Assembly (NCBI GenBank): GCA_002422605.1
Contig: DISW01000025.1
Span: forward strand, 310,001-374,000
Length of the DNA: 64,000 nt
Direction: 5' to 3'
From: Bacteriovoracaceae bacterium UBA6200
GTDB taxonomy: Bacteria; Bdellovibrionota; Bacteriovoracia; Bacteriovoracales; Bacteriovoracaceae
This document shows, one piece after another, positions 1 through 8,535 of this stretch (position 1 is its first letter; every line of letters begins with the position of its first letter). Under the pieces are notes generated by a model. That model had not been told where the DNA came from. It worked only from the letters and a program-made list of their open reading frames with translations, and did no database searches. The translations under genes and the position numbers were made by a program.

Positions 1-1197
1 TTGGGTTTGTTCGTCATGATAGGCATCGCTTATGCCTTGAGTGAAAAGAGAAAGGCTATTCAATGGAGACCAGTCATTACGGGTGTTCTATTGCAGATAG
101 TCTTCGGTCTCATCATTATGAAGACCACAATAGGGAGAAACTTCTTCGATACTATCGGCCAGGGATTTAATGCCATTCTTGCTTATACAACTGAGGGATC
201 TAAATTTCTCTTCGGCGGTCTCGCCACTCCATCTGATAGCTTAGGTTTTATTTTCGCTACAATGGTTCTTCCTACCATCATTTTTATGAGTGCTTTGATG
301 TCCGTTCTTTATCACATAGGAATCATGCAGAAAGTAGTAGAGCTAGTTGCCAGGATCATGATGAAAGTCATGAAAACTTCTGGAGCTGAATCTCTTGCAT
401 CGGCCGCCAATATTTTCGTGGGTCAAACGGAAGCTCCTTTGGTCATTAAACCATTTATCAGCAAAATGACTAAATCAGAAATCATGTCTCTTATGACTGG
501 TGGTATGGCGACTGTGGCAGGAGGCGTTCTTGCAGCTTACGTTGGTTTTGGTGTTGATCCTGCTCACTTACTTGCAGCTTCAGTAATGTCTGCTCCTGCG
601 GCCTTAGTGTGCGCGAAGTTATTACTTCCTGAAACTGAAGAATCTGTTACTGCCGGAGTAGTGAAAATCGATCTGCCAAAGACCGCAACTAATACCATTG
701 AAGCTGCTGCCAATGGAGCTTCAGATGGCTTAAAACTAGCTGTGAACGTGGCCGCAATGTTACTTGCTTTCATTGCTCTCATTGCCATGTTGAATGGTAT
801 CCTCGGTGCTCTTGGAGGGTTGTTTGGTTTTCCTCAACTTTCTTTTGAACTTATCATGGGATACGTTAACGCTCCTATCGCTTGGTTACTGGGTGTTCCA
901 TGGGAAGACTGTTTTGCTGTTGGGTCAATCCTCGGTAAGAAGCTCGTCCTTAACGAATTTGTCGGTTATCTGGATCTTATTGCCGTTAAAGGACAACTCT
1001 CTGAACGTGCGGCCATTATTACGACTTATGCCCTTTGCGGTTTTTCAAACTTTTCTTCAATTGCCATCCAAGTAGGTGGGATTGGAAGTCTTGCCCCTGA
1101 GAAGAAATCAGTTCTTGCTGCCTACGGTCTAAAGGCCATGATTGGCGGAACTTTGGCTTGCTACATGACAGCATGTATTGCCGGACTTTTTATTTGA
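1..1197 (+). CDS. nupC: NupC-family concentrative nucleoside transporter (5' end probably outside window)
   Basis: Inner-membrane Na+- or H+-coupled nucleoside uptake protein of the CNT family. The 398 visible residues are strongly hydrophobic and carry the CNT signature regions: an ALSEKRKAI-like N-terminus, GQTEAPL at about residue 141 (nucleoside/cation binding), and NEFVGYLDL at about residue 317. Family members are about 400 residues, so nearly all is present. The reading frame is open from base 1 with TTG as the first codon; family members usually begin a few residues earlier, so the true start probably lies just upstream. It ends at TGA 1195-1197. It provides nucleoside salvage, useful to a bacterium that feeds on other cells' nucleic acids (inference). 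Confidence 0.9.
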   Translation: MGLFVMIGIAYALSEKRKAIQWRPVITGVLLQIVFGLIIMKTTIGRNFFDTIGQGFNAILAYTTEGSKFLFGGLATPSDSLGFIFATMVLPTIIFMSALMSVLYHIGIMQKVVELVARIMMKVMKTSGAESLASAANIFVGQTEAPLVIKPFISKMTKSEIMSLMTGGMATVAGGVLAAYVGFGVDPAHLLAASVMSAPAALVCAKLLLPETEESVTAGVVKIDLPKTATNTIEAAANGASDGLKLAVNVAAMLLAFIALIAMLNGILGALGGLFGFPQLSFELIMGYVNAPIAWLLGVPWEDCFAVGSILGKKLVLNEFVGYLDLIAVKGQLSERAAIITTYALCGFSNFSSIAIQVGGIGSLAPEKKSVLAAYGLKAMIGGTLACYMTACIAGLFI

Positions 1198-1216
1198 TAT
1201 AAAAAGATGTAACCTG

Positions 1217-1230
1217 ACTGTAATTACAGT
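1217..1230. repeat. 14-bp perfect palindrome upstream of rng
   Basis: ACTGTAATTACAGT is a perfect palindrome between nupC and rng. It is nested in a wider imperfect inverted repeat: CCTGACTGTAA at 1213-1223 faces TTACAGTTAGG at 1239-1249 with one mismatch. With no loop it is a poor terminator but resembles a dimeric repressor operator. It sits 29 bases before the rng ATG. Function not known. Confidence 0.4.
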
Positions 1231-1258
1231 TTAAGTTTTTACAGTTAGGACATTTTTC

Positions 1259-2836
1259 ATGGCAAAAGAACTAGTGATCAACCAGACTCACAGTGAGTCG
1301 CGTATTGCGCTCATTGAGAATGGTGAGATCTTGGACTTTCTGATCGAGCGGCATTCTCCGAAAAACGAATCGGCACCAATCGTAGGAAATATTTATTTAG
1401 GACGCGTTTTGCGCGTTCTCCCAGGTATGCAATCGGCCTTTGTTGATATTGGCCAGGAGCGCGCCGCCTTCCTCTATGTAGACGACGCTTATCTTCCAAC
1501 CCTGGATGAGCAGCGTGATATGCAAAGCCGGATAGCTACCGCTGAATCAGCTACAAAACGTCTGGGAGAAGTCATCCCGGATGAATTCTCCACTCTCACT
1601 GAAACCGTTGATATGAAATTTCGCCCGGATGTAAAAATCCAGGACTTCTTAAAAGAAGGGGACGAGATCGTCGTTCAGATTGCGAAAGAACCCATTTCAA
1701 CTAAGGGACCCAGAGTAACCCGTCATATCACTCTCGCCGGTCGCCACATTGTATATATGCCATTCATTGAGCACACTGGTGTTTCACGCAGAATCGAATC
1801 CGAAGAGGAGCGAAAGCGTTTAAAAGAAATACTGGATTCAGTAAGACCTGAAGGTGTGGGTGTTATTGCCCGGACAGTGGCCGAAACTCAGAGCTATAAA
1901 GTTTTAAAAAGCGATTACAATAATCTGGTTAAAATCTGGAAAGATGTTCAGAAGAAAATTGAGAAAGCTAAAGCCCCGAATGAACTTCATCAAGATCTCT
2001 CTTTCGTCCAGCGTGCTCTAAGAGACATTATGGATGAAGATGTGGATGTATTGGTTGCTGATACAAAAGCTTCCATAAAGCAGATTGAAAAATTCATTCA
2101 GCGTTTTATCCCTCATCATAAAGCAAAAATTAAATTTTATGATAGTGAGACGCCAATCTTTGAACACTATGGAATTGATATTGAGATTGAGCGTGCTCTT
2201 TCAAACCAGGTCTTTTTAAAGTCCGGGGGTTCAATCAATATTGATCAGACGGAAGCACTCGTTTCCATCGATGTTAATACTGGTAAGTTTGTCGGTAAAA
2301 AAACTCTGGAAGAAACGATTCTTAAAACGAATCTGGAAGCCGTGAAGGAGATTGTTTATCAACTTAGACTTCGTAATTGCGGCGGGATTATTATTATCGA
2401 TTTTATCGATATGGAAAAAGAAGAACATCGGAACCAGGTTTACACAACACTCCTGGAAGCTTTGAAAAAAGACCGCTCGAAAACGAATGTTCTTCCGATT
2501 TCTGGTCTTGGGCTCGTTGAAATGACCCGTAAGCGTACTCGAGACACATTGATTCGCACCATGTGTGAAGCTTGTCCTTATTGTGAGGGAGTAGGTCGGG
2601 TGAAATCAGTGGAAACCGTGAGCTTTGAAGTGATCCGCGAAGTGCAAAAAGTAATGAAGCGCTCGCAGGCCCCTAAGATTACCGTGTTTGCCCATCCGGA
2701 AGTCTGCGCGAAGTTGTCTTCTGAAGACTTCGGCATTATCGAAGTTCTGGAAGAAACGTTTAATAAAACCCTCCTGGTTCGAGCGGATAACAACTATCAT
2801 GCTGAACAATACGAGATTTACGCTCCTGAAAATTAA
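1259..2836 (+). CDS. rng: Ribonuclease G (RNase E/G family)
   Basis: Single-strand-specific endoribonuclease for 16S rRNA 5' maturation and mRNA decay. The 525 residues start MAKELVINQTHSESRIAL, typical of RNase G. An S1 RNA-binding region spans about residues 35-150 and carries an unusually long insertion around 85-125. The catalytic metal ligands lie in SIDVNTGKFVG (about 338) and GGIIIIDFIDM (about 376). A Zn-link-type Cys pair is in CEACPYCEG (about 440). It is slightly longer than E. coli RNase G (489). There is no RNase E-type C-terminal scaffold. The ATG at 1259 follows AGGA at 1247-1250. Confidence 0.93.
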   Translation: MAKELVINQTHSESRIALIENGEILDFLIERHSPKNESAPIVGNIYLGRVLRVLPGMQSAFVDIGQERAAFLYVDDAYLPTLDEQRDMQSRIATAESATKRLGEVIPDEFSTLTETVDMKFRPDVKIQDFLKEGDEIVVQIAKEPISTKGPRVTRHITLAGRHIVYMPFIEHTGVSRRIESEEERKRLKEILDSVRPEGVGVIARTVAETQSYKVLKSDYNNLVKIWKDVQKKIEKAKAPNELHQDLSFVQRALRDIMDEDVDVLVADTKASIKQIEKFIQRFIPHHKAKIKFYDSETPIFEHYGIDIEIERALSNQVFLKSGGSINIDQTEALVSIDVNTGKFVGKKTLEETILKTNLEAVKEIVYQLRLRNCGGIIIIDFIDMEKEEHRNQVYTTLLEALKKDRSKTNVLPISGLGLVEMTRKRTRDTLIRTMCEACPYCEGVGRVKSVETVSFEVIREVQKVMKRSQAPKITVFAHPEVCAKLSSEDFGIIEVLEETFNKTLLVRADNNYHAEQYEIYAPEN

Positions 2837-2844
2837 AGACCTTA

Positions 2845-2870
2845 TAGCGACGTCACTCATGACGTCGCTA
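2845..2870 (+). terminator. Hairpin after rng, possible terminator
   Basis: TAGCGACGTC and GACGTCGCTA form a perfect 10-bp stem around the loop ACTCAT, nine bases after the rng stop. Only a weak T-rich tail (TTCTC) follows, so intrinsic termination is uncertain. It could instead protect the rng mRNA 3' end. Confidence 0.5.
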
Positions 2871-3143
2871 TTCTCATAAAAAGGTGCCAACGAATTAGAC
2901 ACCTGAGTTCCCTTCACTGTAACAATTTCTCAAGCCCCTCATCTCCTCGCGGATACTGGAAATGATGGAGAATTCGACCGCCTACTCTGTATACGGATTT
3001 TGATAAGCAATCCGTGATGAACTACTGTTTTACATTGATAAAGACATGGAGCTTATTCTTGATATTTTTAATAACAAACACCCTTTCAAGCTTCGACCAG
3101 GTGCATATTAGAATAGTTTAAATTATTGTTTTTACGACGAAAC

Positions 3144-3169
3144 TCTCGGGGCAAAATTTCTCCCCGAGA
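3144..3169 (+). promoter_or_regulatory. Leader hairpin upstream of S6-S18
   Basis: TCTCGGGG (3144-3151) pairs perfectly with CCCCGAGA (3162-3169) around a 10-base loop, 115 bases upstream of the S6-S18 start. In many bacteria the rpsF mRNA leader is bound by the S6:S18 complex for autoregulation. Whether this hairpin does that job is inference; there is no T-run to make it a simple terminator. Confidence 0.3.
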
Positions 3170-3283
3170 AACCCATTGAGCTAATCTTTTCGCTGTGCTA
3201 ACTTCCCGAAGACATTCATTTTACTTATTTCATTCTCGCTCATAGCAATGGTGTTATGGGCTTTTTATAATCCAGGAGGAAAT

Positions 3284-3898
3284 ATGATCTACGAATTGGC
3301 TTTCGTCGTTCGCCCTGACGCATCTGAGGAAGTTGTATCTTCCATTAAGAACGCCCTAGCTGACACTTTCAAAGAGTACAGCGCAGAAGTTCTCGTAACT
3401 GATTCATGGGGAGTGAAAACTTTCGCTCAACCAACCGAGTCTGGCCTTAAAAAAGGCGCTTACCACTATTTCATGTACAAAGGTGCAGGAAATCTTAACG
3501 CTGAAATCGAGCGTAAGTTCCTCATTAACGAACATATGGTTCGTCACATGATCATCAAGCTTGGTGAAGATAAGCACCAGGACGAAATCGTTAAGGGTTA
3601 TAAAAACCCTAACCACACTCAAGCAGCAGAAGTTGATGAAGAAGGTGGATTCGGTGGCGATGATAAAGACAAGAAAATGCACTCTAAGCGTAAATCTTGT
3701 TGGTTCTCAGCTAAGAAAACATCTCCAGATTGGAAAGACCCTAAGTCTTATTCTTGGCTTGTAAACGAGTTCGGAAAAATTTCTCCAGCTCGTATCACTG
3801 GTCTTACTCCGACTTTCCAGCGTCGTGCAAACGAAGCTATTAAGCGCGGACGTAACATGCTTCTTATCAGCTACCAGTCTAACGATACAGCTCGTTAA
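3284..3898 (+). CDS. rpsF-rpsR: Fused ribosomal proteins S6 and S18
   Basis: A 204-residue reading frame that contains two ribosomal proteins normally made separately. Residues 1-100 (MIYELAFVVRPDASEEVV) are S6. A Gly/Asp/Glu/Lys-rich linker covers about 101-131. Residues 132-204 (SKRKSCWFSAKK... ITGLTPTFQRRANEAIKRGR) are S18. There is no stop codon between them. An in-frame ATG (3677) marks where S18 would start but has no good Shine-Dalgarno before it. I chose ATG 3284 because AGGAGG sits just before it; an upstream GTG at 3248 has none. S6 and S18 form a heterodimer on the 30S platform, so the fusion is structurally sensible. It is first in an operon with DUF2232, rplI and dnaB. Confidence 0.9.
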   Translation: MIYELAFVVRPDASEEVVSSIKNALADTFKEYSAEVLVTDSWGVKTFAQPTESGLKKGAYHYFMYKGAGNLNAEIERKFLINEHMVRHMIIKLGEDKHQDEIVKGYKNPNHTQAAEVDEEGGFGGDDKDKKMHSKRKSCWFSAKKTSPDWKDPKSYSWLVNEFGKISPARITGLTPTFQRRANEAIKRGRNMLLISYQSNDTAR

Positions 3899-3917
3899 GC
3901 TAGGAAAGTAAACTGGT

Positions 3918-4898
3918 ATGAATACAGAAGTGATGCAACAACCACAATTAACAACTGGTAGACTGCTCCTTTTAGGAGTGTCCTCGGTTATTTTGTGCAT
4001 TAGTTTCATCATGGCCATATTCGCTCCATTTCCATTGGCCCTGGCGGTTATCCTTTATGGACGATCCAAGGGGTACCTTACAGGTTTGGCAGGTTTAGTT
4101 TTAAGCTATGTCTTTGCCTCAATGGTCTATGGTGATTTAACGCTGTTTGGATTTTATGTTGGTGTAATGATTTTCGGGTTCGGCGTTGCCGAAATTGTCC
4201 TCAGGGGAATTTCTCCTATTAAAGGACTGGTGAGTTTCGGAATGGGGTTCATCCTCCTTACCGCCGCCGCTTTCGGTTTTATGATGAGCAGTATGAAGAC
4301 TACTCCACGTGAATTTATCCTCCAGCAGATTGAGAGAAGTGCAGATAAAATCGCTGAGCAGAAAAAAGTTGTAGAGCAGAGTGGGGATAAAGACTCCATC
4401 GAAGTTCTTCAGCTACTGGATCGTCCTGATTTACTGGCAAAGGAGATGATTGAATCTTTCCCGAGCTATTACTTTATGGGTGTATTTCTGATGCTTTGGT
4501 TCAACATGTTCATGGTTCTTAAAGGTCGCAGGCTTTTATTTTCCGGACAGGATTATCCGTACTCTGAAAGAAATCTTTTGAACTTTAAAGTTCCCTTCGG
4601 ATTTATTGTCGTGCTCGCCTGTGGGTTAGCATTGGCAGTCTGGGGAGAGCAATTAGGTTCAACAACTTTTGAATCGATTGGTCACACGATCATTTTTTGT
4701 CTTGGAATTTTTTACTTTTTCCAGGGCTTCGGTGTTTTTAGTGATCTGTTAAATTTCTTAGGTATTGTCGGATTCTTTCGTACCTTGATTGTGATGATTA
4801 CGATCTTCACAGGAAGTTACCTTATCGCTTTTGCCGGTTTATTTGATAATTGGTTTGATTTCCGAAAGTATTTTGTAAAACGTAAAACTGAAGATTAA
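3918..4898 (+). CDS. DUF2232 (YybS-like) multi-pass membrane protein
   Basis: A 326-residue integral membrane protein with about eight hydrophobic segments, interrupted around residues 130-175 by a charged stretch (IERSADKIAEQKKVVEQ) that is probably a soluble loop. The length, topology and position between S18 and L9 match the DUF2232/YybS family, which sits in this operon in many bacteria. Its biochemical role is unknown. The ATG follows GGAAAG at 3902-3907, and it ends 16 bases before rplI, so it is co-transcribed. Confidence 0.75.
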   Translation: MNTEVMQQPQLTTGRLLLLGVSSVILCISFIMAIFAPFPLALAVILYGRSKGYLTGLAGLVLSYVFASMVYGDLTLFGFYVGVMIFGFGVAEIVLRGISPIKGLVSFGMGFILLTAAAFGFMMSSMKTTPREFILQQIERSADKIAEQKKVVEQSGDKDSIEVLQLLDRPDLLAKEMIESFPSYYFMGVFLMLWFNMFMVLKGRRLLFSGQDYPYSERNLLNFKVPFGFIVVLACGLALAVWGEQLGSTTFESIGHTIIFCLGIFYFFQGFGVFSDLLNFLGIVGFFRTLIVMITIFTGSYLIAFAGLFDNWFDFRKYFVKRKTED

Positions 4899-4914
4899 AT
4901 TTTAGGAGAACAAT

Positions 4915-5487
4915 ATGAAAGTCATCCTTATAGAGAAGGTTAAGGCCTTAGGAACAATCGGGGAGATCGTTAACGTATCTGCCGGTTTCGCTCGTAACTA
5001 TCTTTTCCCAAAGAAATTCGCCGTTCTTGCTGACGAAAAGAACTCAAACGTTCTTAAAGATAAGCAAAAGGCTCTAGCTAAGAAAATTTCTGCTGAAAAA
5101 GCAGAAGCTGAAGCTGTGAAAAAGAAAATCGAAGGGACTACTATCGAACTTATTAAAAAAGTTGGATCAAACGGTCGTCTTTTTGGTGCAGTAACAACAA
5201 CTGAAATTGCTAAAGAACTTGAAAAACTAGGTGCTCATATTGAGCGTCGCCTTATTCAAGTTGAAGCTATTAAGGCTCTTGGTACTTATGATGTTAAAGC
5301 TAAGCTTTTCAACGATGTTGTAGCTAACTTTAAACTTAAAGTTACTATGGACGCTGCTATGGCCGAGCAACTTAAGAAAGAACAAGCTGAAGCTCAGAGA
5401 CGTAATGCTGAGAAGAAAGCAAAAGCTGAAGCTGCGAAAGCTGAGGCCGCTGCTGCTGAAGCTGCTGCTAACGCTACTGAAGAATAA
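4915..5487 (+). CDS. rplI: Ribosomal protein L9 with extended tail
   Basis: 50S subunit protein that binds 23S rRNA domain V near the L1 stalk. The N-terminal domain (MKVILIEKVKALGTIGEIV, then VSAGFARNYLFP) and the long connecting helix are typical. At 190 residues it is about 40 longer than usual (about 150). The extra part, from about residue 150, is an Ala/Lys/Glu-rich helical tail (KAEAAKAEAAAAEAAA). The ATG follows AGGAG at 4904-4908. A strong terminator follows, separating it from dnaB. Confidence 0.95.
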   Translation: MKVILIEKVKALGTIGEIVNVSAGFARNYLFPKKFAVLADEKNSNVLKDKQKALAKKISAEKAEAEAVKKKIEGTTIELIKKVGSNGRLFGAVTTTEIAKELEKLGAHIERRLIQVEAIKALGTYDVKAKLFNDVVANFKLKVTMDAAMAEQLKKEQAEAQRRNAEKKAKAEAAKAEAAAAEAAANATEE

Positions 5488-5504
5488 TTTTTCAGACAAC
5501 GATT

Positions 5505-5538
5505 GGGACCGGGAAGCAATTTCCGGTCCCTTTTTTTT
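5505..5538 (+). terminator. Rho-independent terminator after rplI
   Basis: GGGACCGG (5505-5512) pairs with CCGGTCCC (5523-5530), followed by eight T residues. It sits 18 bases after the rplI stop and 19 bases before dnaB. The dnaB ribosome-binding site (AAGGGG) therefore lies just after it, so dnaB is either read through or has a promoter inside rplI. Confidence 0.9.
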
Positions 5539-5556
5539 CTCAAAATCAAGGGGTCC

Positions 5557-6900
5557 ATGATGGCCAATCCACAGAATGAATTACCTCACGATATTGGAGC
5601 AGAGAAAGCACTCCTCGGTTGTTTACTCATCGATAATTCCAGTTTCGATGAAATTTCTGATGTAAACCTTGAAGCTTCCGATTTTTATCACCCTCAGTAT
5701 GGCATCATCTTTGGGGCCGTTAAAGACCTCCACATGGAGGCCATGCCATTTGATATCGTCACTGTTGCTTCTAAATTAAATGACCACGGAAAACTTGAAA
5801 AAGTAGGCGGTCAGGGCGCTCTCATCACTATTTGTGATGAAATTGGTTCTGCGGCGAACGTGGAATACTACGCCCAGCTTATCAAACAAAAAAGCATGCT
5901 CAGAGAAGTGGTGAGAACCGCGACGCGAGTTATGCAAACTGGAACTAACTTTTCAGGAAATGTTGAAGATTTTCTTCAGGAAGTTGAAGCGAGCTTCTTC
6001 AAATTAACTGCTCAAACTAAAAATAATAAAATGATTCCCTTAAAGCAGGCGCTTTATGAGAATTTAAAAGAGCTTGAGAAACCGGCCCGCGCTAAAGGCG
6101 AGATCATGGGCGTTTCTACCGGCTTTCAATCAATTGATAGAAGTCTCTTAGGGCTTCAACCAGGTCAGCTGGTTCTAATTGCCGCCCGTCCTGGTATGGG
6201 TAAAACCGCTTTAGCACTTAACTGGGCCGTGGCCGCTGCCAAGCAAACAAATATGGCAGTAGCCGTTTTCTCCTACGAGATGATGTACGCTGAACTTTCC
6301 ATGCGTCTTCTGGCATCAGAAGCCTGTGTGGACGCTCGTAAACTCAAAACGAAAGAGTTTAATGAGATGGATTTAAGAAGTATTTCTAATGCTGTTCAAA
6401 AGCTTTCAAATTTAAAACTTTATATTAATGACTCTGGTGCAACAAACCTGATGGATATTCGTTCTTATTGCCGAAAATTAAAGGCCGAGCAGGGTCTGGC
6501 GATGATCGTAGTGGATTACTTACAGATCATGCCTATGCACGTAAAGAAACAAAACCGTGAACAGGAAATTGCAGAGCTTTCCCGTGGTTTTAAAATGCTC
6601 GCCAACGAACTTGAAATTCCGGTGGTGGCCCTCTCTCAGCTTAACCGTACTGCGGCTTCGAGAACTGACCGTCGTCCACAACTTCAGGATCTTCGGGAAT
6701 CTGGTTCACTCGAGCAGGATGCCAACATTGTCTGCTTGATCCATCGTGAAGAGTATTACGACGCCAATACGCCGAAGAAGGGGATTGCTGAAGTGATCAT
6801 AGCTAAGAACCGTAACGGCGAGCCGGGAACAGTGGAGCTTTCATGGATTGGTTCACAGACCAAGTTCGCTGATCTCTCCCCAGGCAAAACTGAGCAGTAA
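5557..6900 (+). CDS. dnaB: Replicative DNA helicase DnaB
   Basis: Hexameric 5'-3' helicase that unwinds DNA at the replication fork and recruits primase. The N-terminal domain begins ELPHDIGAEKALLG. The RecA-like domain has Walker A ARPGMGKTAL (about residue 212) and Walker B MIVVDYLQIM (about 320), followed by the H4/arginine-finger region SGSLEQDANIVCLIHR. The length of 447 is typical. ATG 5557 or 5560 fits the AAGGGG at 5548-5553; an earlier in-frame TTG (5503) would run through the terminator hairpin. It abuts pabB with no gap. Confidence 0.95.
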   Translation: MMANPQNELPHDIGAEKALLGCLLIDNSSFDEISDVNLEASDFYHPQYGIIFGAVKDLHMEAMPFDIVTVASKLNDHGKLEKVGGQGALITICDEIGSAANVEYYAQLIKQKSMLREVVRTATRVMQTGTNFSGNVEDFLQEVEASFFKLTAQTKNNKMIPLKQALYENLKELEKPARAKGEIMGVSTGFQSIDRSLLGLQPGQLVLIAARPGMGKTALALNWAVAAAKQTNMAVAVFSYEMMYAELSMRLLASEACVDARKLKTKEFNEMDLRSISNAVQKLSNLKLYINDSGATNLMDIRSYCRKLKAEQGLAMIVVDYLQIMPMHVKKQNREQEIAELSRGFKMLANELEIPVVALSQLNRTAASRTDRRPQLQDLRESGSLEQDANIVCLIHREEYYDANTPKKGIAEVIIAKNRNGEPGTVELSWIGSQTKFADLSPGKTEQ

Positions 6901-8061
6901 ATGATATTTTCTAAGTTCAAGTGGACTCATTCTTCTCTTCTTGAATTAACAAATCCCAAAAAAGCTTATGTCTATTTCCGGACTACCAGGATGAATCTCA
7001 TCACTGGTTATCCGGAAGTGTATCCATTTAAAAATTTCTTGAACCATCTGGAAGAAATTAAAATGCAGGATCATTTTCAGAATCCTGTTGTTTTTCATCT
7101 CTACTACGAAATGGGACTTATTTTAAATGGTCTTGGCCATACGGTGGATGAGAATACGCCGCTCGCAATTGAAATTGAGTATGAAAAACCTCGACTGAAG
7201 AAAATTCCCAAAACTCGCCTTGAGAATCTCAAATTAAAAACCCTTGAAAGGCCTACTTGGAGCGAATACAGAGATGCCTTTAATTACATTCAAGAAGAGC
7301 TTCTAAAAGGGAATTGTTATCAGGTTAATCTCACTTACCCTTATGAGTTCACGACGGAAGAAATCTACGATCCGCGTGATTTGTGTGATTTTTTCTTTTC
7401 CAGAAAAGGGGTAGGAGCTTACGGTCACGCTACTTATCTGGGTGACGAAATGATTCTTAGCAATTCTCCAGAATGCTTATTCCAATTTCAGAACAACGAG
7501 ATGAGAACGATGCCAATAAAAGGTACCGTTAAAATTCGTGGTAACTGGAAGAAAGAATGGAAAGAGATGCTTAAGAATGAAAAAGAAGAGGGTGAGCTTA
7601 ACATGATCACTGATCTTCTTCGGAATGATTTGAACCGATTGGAAAAACCGCAGACCCGTGTATTAAAAGAGAGGATGCCTCTTATTGTTCCCGGACTCCT
7701 TCATCAGTGCTCAGTTCTTGCTGTAAAAATCGAGGAACCTTTATCCCTTCTTAGAACTCTTGAATGCTTGTTTCCCGGAGGAAGCATTACGGGAGCTCCA
7801 AAGTTAAAAGTAATGGAAATCATCCAGCGTACTGAACGCTATTCTCGAGGCTTCTATTGCGGTTCTACGGTGCTTTGCTGGAAAGAACGTAAAAGTGCCA
7901 GTATCAATATCAGAACGGCTTCTCTCTCTATTGGAGATCGTATTTGGAAGTATGGTGCAGGAGGAGGAATTACTCTTCTTTCACGGGCCCCACAGGAATT
8001 CCAAGAGATGGAATCGAAGGTTAACAGCTTTCTAACATTGCTCAAGAACCCAGGATATTAG
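6901..8061 (+). CDS. pabB: Aminodeoxychorismate synthase component I
   Basis: Converts chorismate (with ammonia from PabA) to 4-amino-4-deoxychorismate for folate synthesis. The chorismate-binding fold is complete: GNCYQVNLT (about 138), SPECLFQ (about 189), PIKGT (205-209), LLRNDLNRLE (about 238) and PGGSITGAPK (about 293). The Lys in PIKGT is the PabB-type catalytic residue; anthranilate synthases have Ala there, which argues for PabB over TrpE. 386 residues is short, because the N-terminal subdomain is reduced. The ATG directly follows the dnaB stop. No pabA or pabC is in the window. Confidence 0.85.
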   Translation: MIFSKFKWTHSSLLELTNPKKAYVYFRTTRMNLITGYPEVYPFKNFLNHLEEIKMQDHFQNPVVFHLYYEMGLILNGLGHTVDENTPLAIEIEYEKPRLKKIPKTRLENLKLKTLERPTWSEYRDAFNYIQEELLKGNCYQVNLTYPYEFTTEEIYDPRDLCDFFFSRKGVGAYGHATYLGDEMILSNSPECLFQFQNNEMRTMPIKGTVKIRGNWKKEWKEMLKNEKEEGELNMITDLLRNDLNRLEKPQTRVLKERMPLIVPGLLHQCSVLAVKIEEPLSLLRTLECLFPGGSITGAPKLKVMEIIQRTERYSRGFYCGSTVLCWKERKSASINIRTASLSIGDRIWKYGAGGGITLLSRAPQEFQEMESKVNSFLTLLKNPGY

Positions 8062-8231
8062 TCGGAAATACAGTGATTTCATTCACTTGAAGTGAAATTC
8101 TCAAGAATAACCTAACATCGTCTTACATTGCATATTCACTTGATTGACTTTTATTTTGGTCAAAAGATACGCTTCTAACACCAATGGTTATCAAAATGGA
8201 TTTAGATGACTTCACATTCAAGGAGCAAAGA

Positions 8232-8441
8232 ATGACAACACCTCTGACCACAAATGGTCATGAAGAGAAAAACGGAAAGGTTAGCCTAGAAACTCTAGCT
8301 AAGATGACCGGTTTTCCTGTTGAATTGATCAAGGAAGAAATTTTTAAGGGTGAAGGTCAGGAACAAGTTTCCATGAATGAGCTCCGCTCAGCGATGCTGT
8401 CCTATATTGATACGACCATGTTAATGGATGATGAAAAATAA
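8232..8441 (+). CDS. Small protein of unknown function (69 aa)
   Basis: Not recognised. The protein is hydrophilic; SLETLAKMTGFPVELIKEEI followed by VSMNELRSAM resembles a small helical, helix-turn-helix-like fold. The ATG at 8232 is preceded by AAGGAG (8220-8225) at ideal spacing, which favours it over in-frame ATGs at 8184 and 8196. A strong terminator follows immediately, so it is a monocistronic gene. Upstream 8062-8231 is AT-rich and must hold its promoter. Confidence 0.65.
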   Translation: MTTPLTTNGHEEKNGKVSLETLAKMTGFPVELIKEEIFKGEGQEQVSMNELRSAMLSYIDTTMLMDDEK

Positions 8442-8442
8442 G

Positions 8443-8472
8443 AAAAACCCCCGTCACGACGGGGTTTTTTTT
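8443..8472. terminator. Strong, possibly bidirectional terminator
   Basis: CCCCGT (8449-8454) pairs with ACGGGG (8459-8464) around a tetraloop, with five A residues before and eight T residues after. It ends the 69-aa gene and isolates motA. Confidence 0.92.
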
Positions 8473-8535
8473 GTTTCAGGCCTTTCCAAGAATACTATTC
8501 TTATCTGATATAAATTCTCTAGTAATACCAATTAT

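Larger units (their letters stand above)
2837..3283. other. Gene-free stretch between rng and the ribosomal-protein operon
   Basis: There is no convincing coding sequence in these 447 bases; reading frames here are short or are shadows. The stretch contains a hairpin just after rng (2845-2870) and a second one at 3144-3169. It must also contain the promoter of the S6-S18 operon, which I could not place by -10/-35 match. Confidence 0.6.

Noticed and set aside
5503..5556. Longer dnaB start at TTG 5503
   Set aside because: Would translate through the rplI terminator hairpin; ATG 5557/5560 has AAGGGG.
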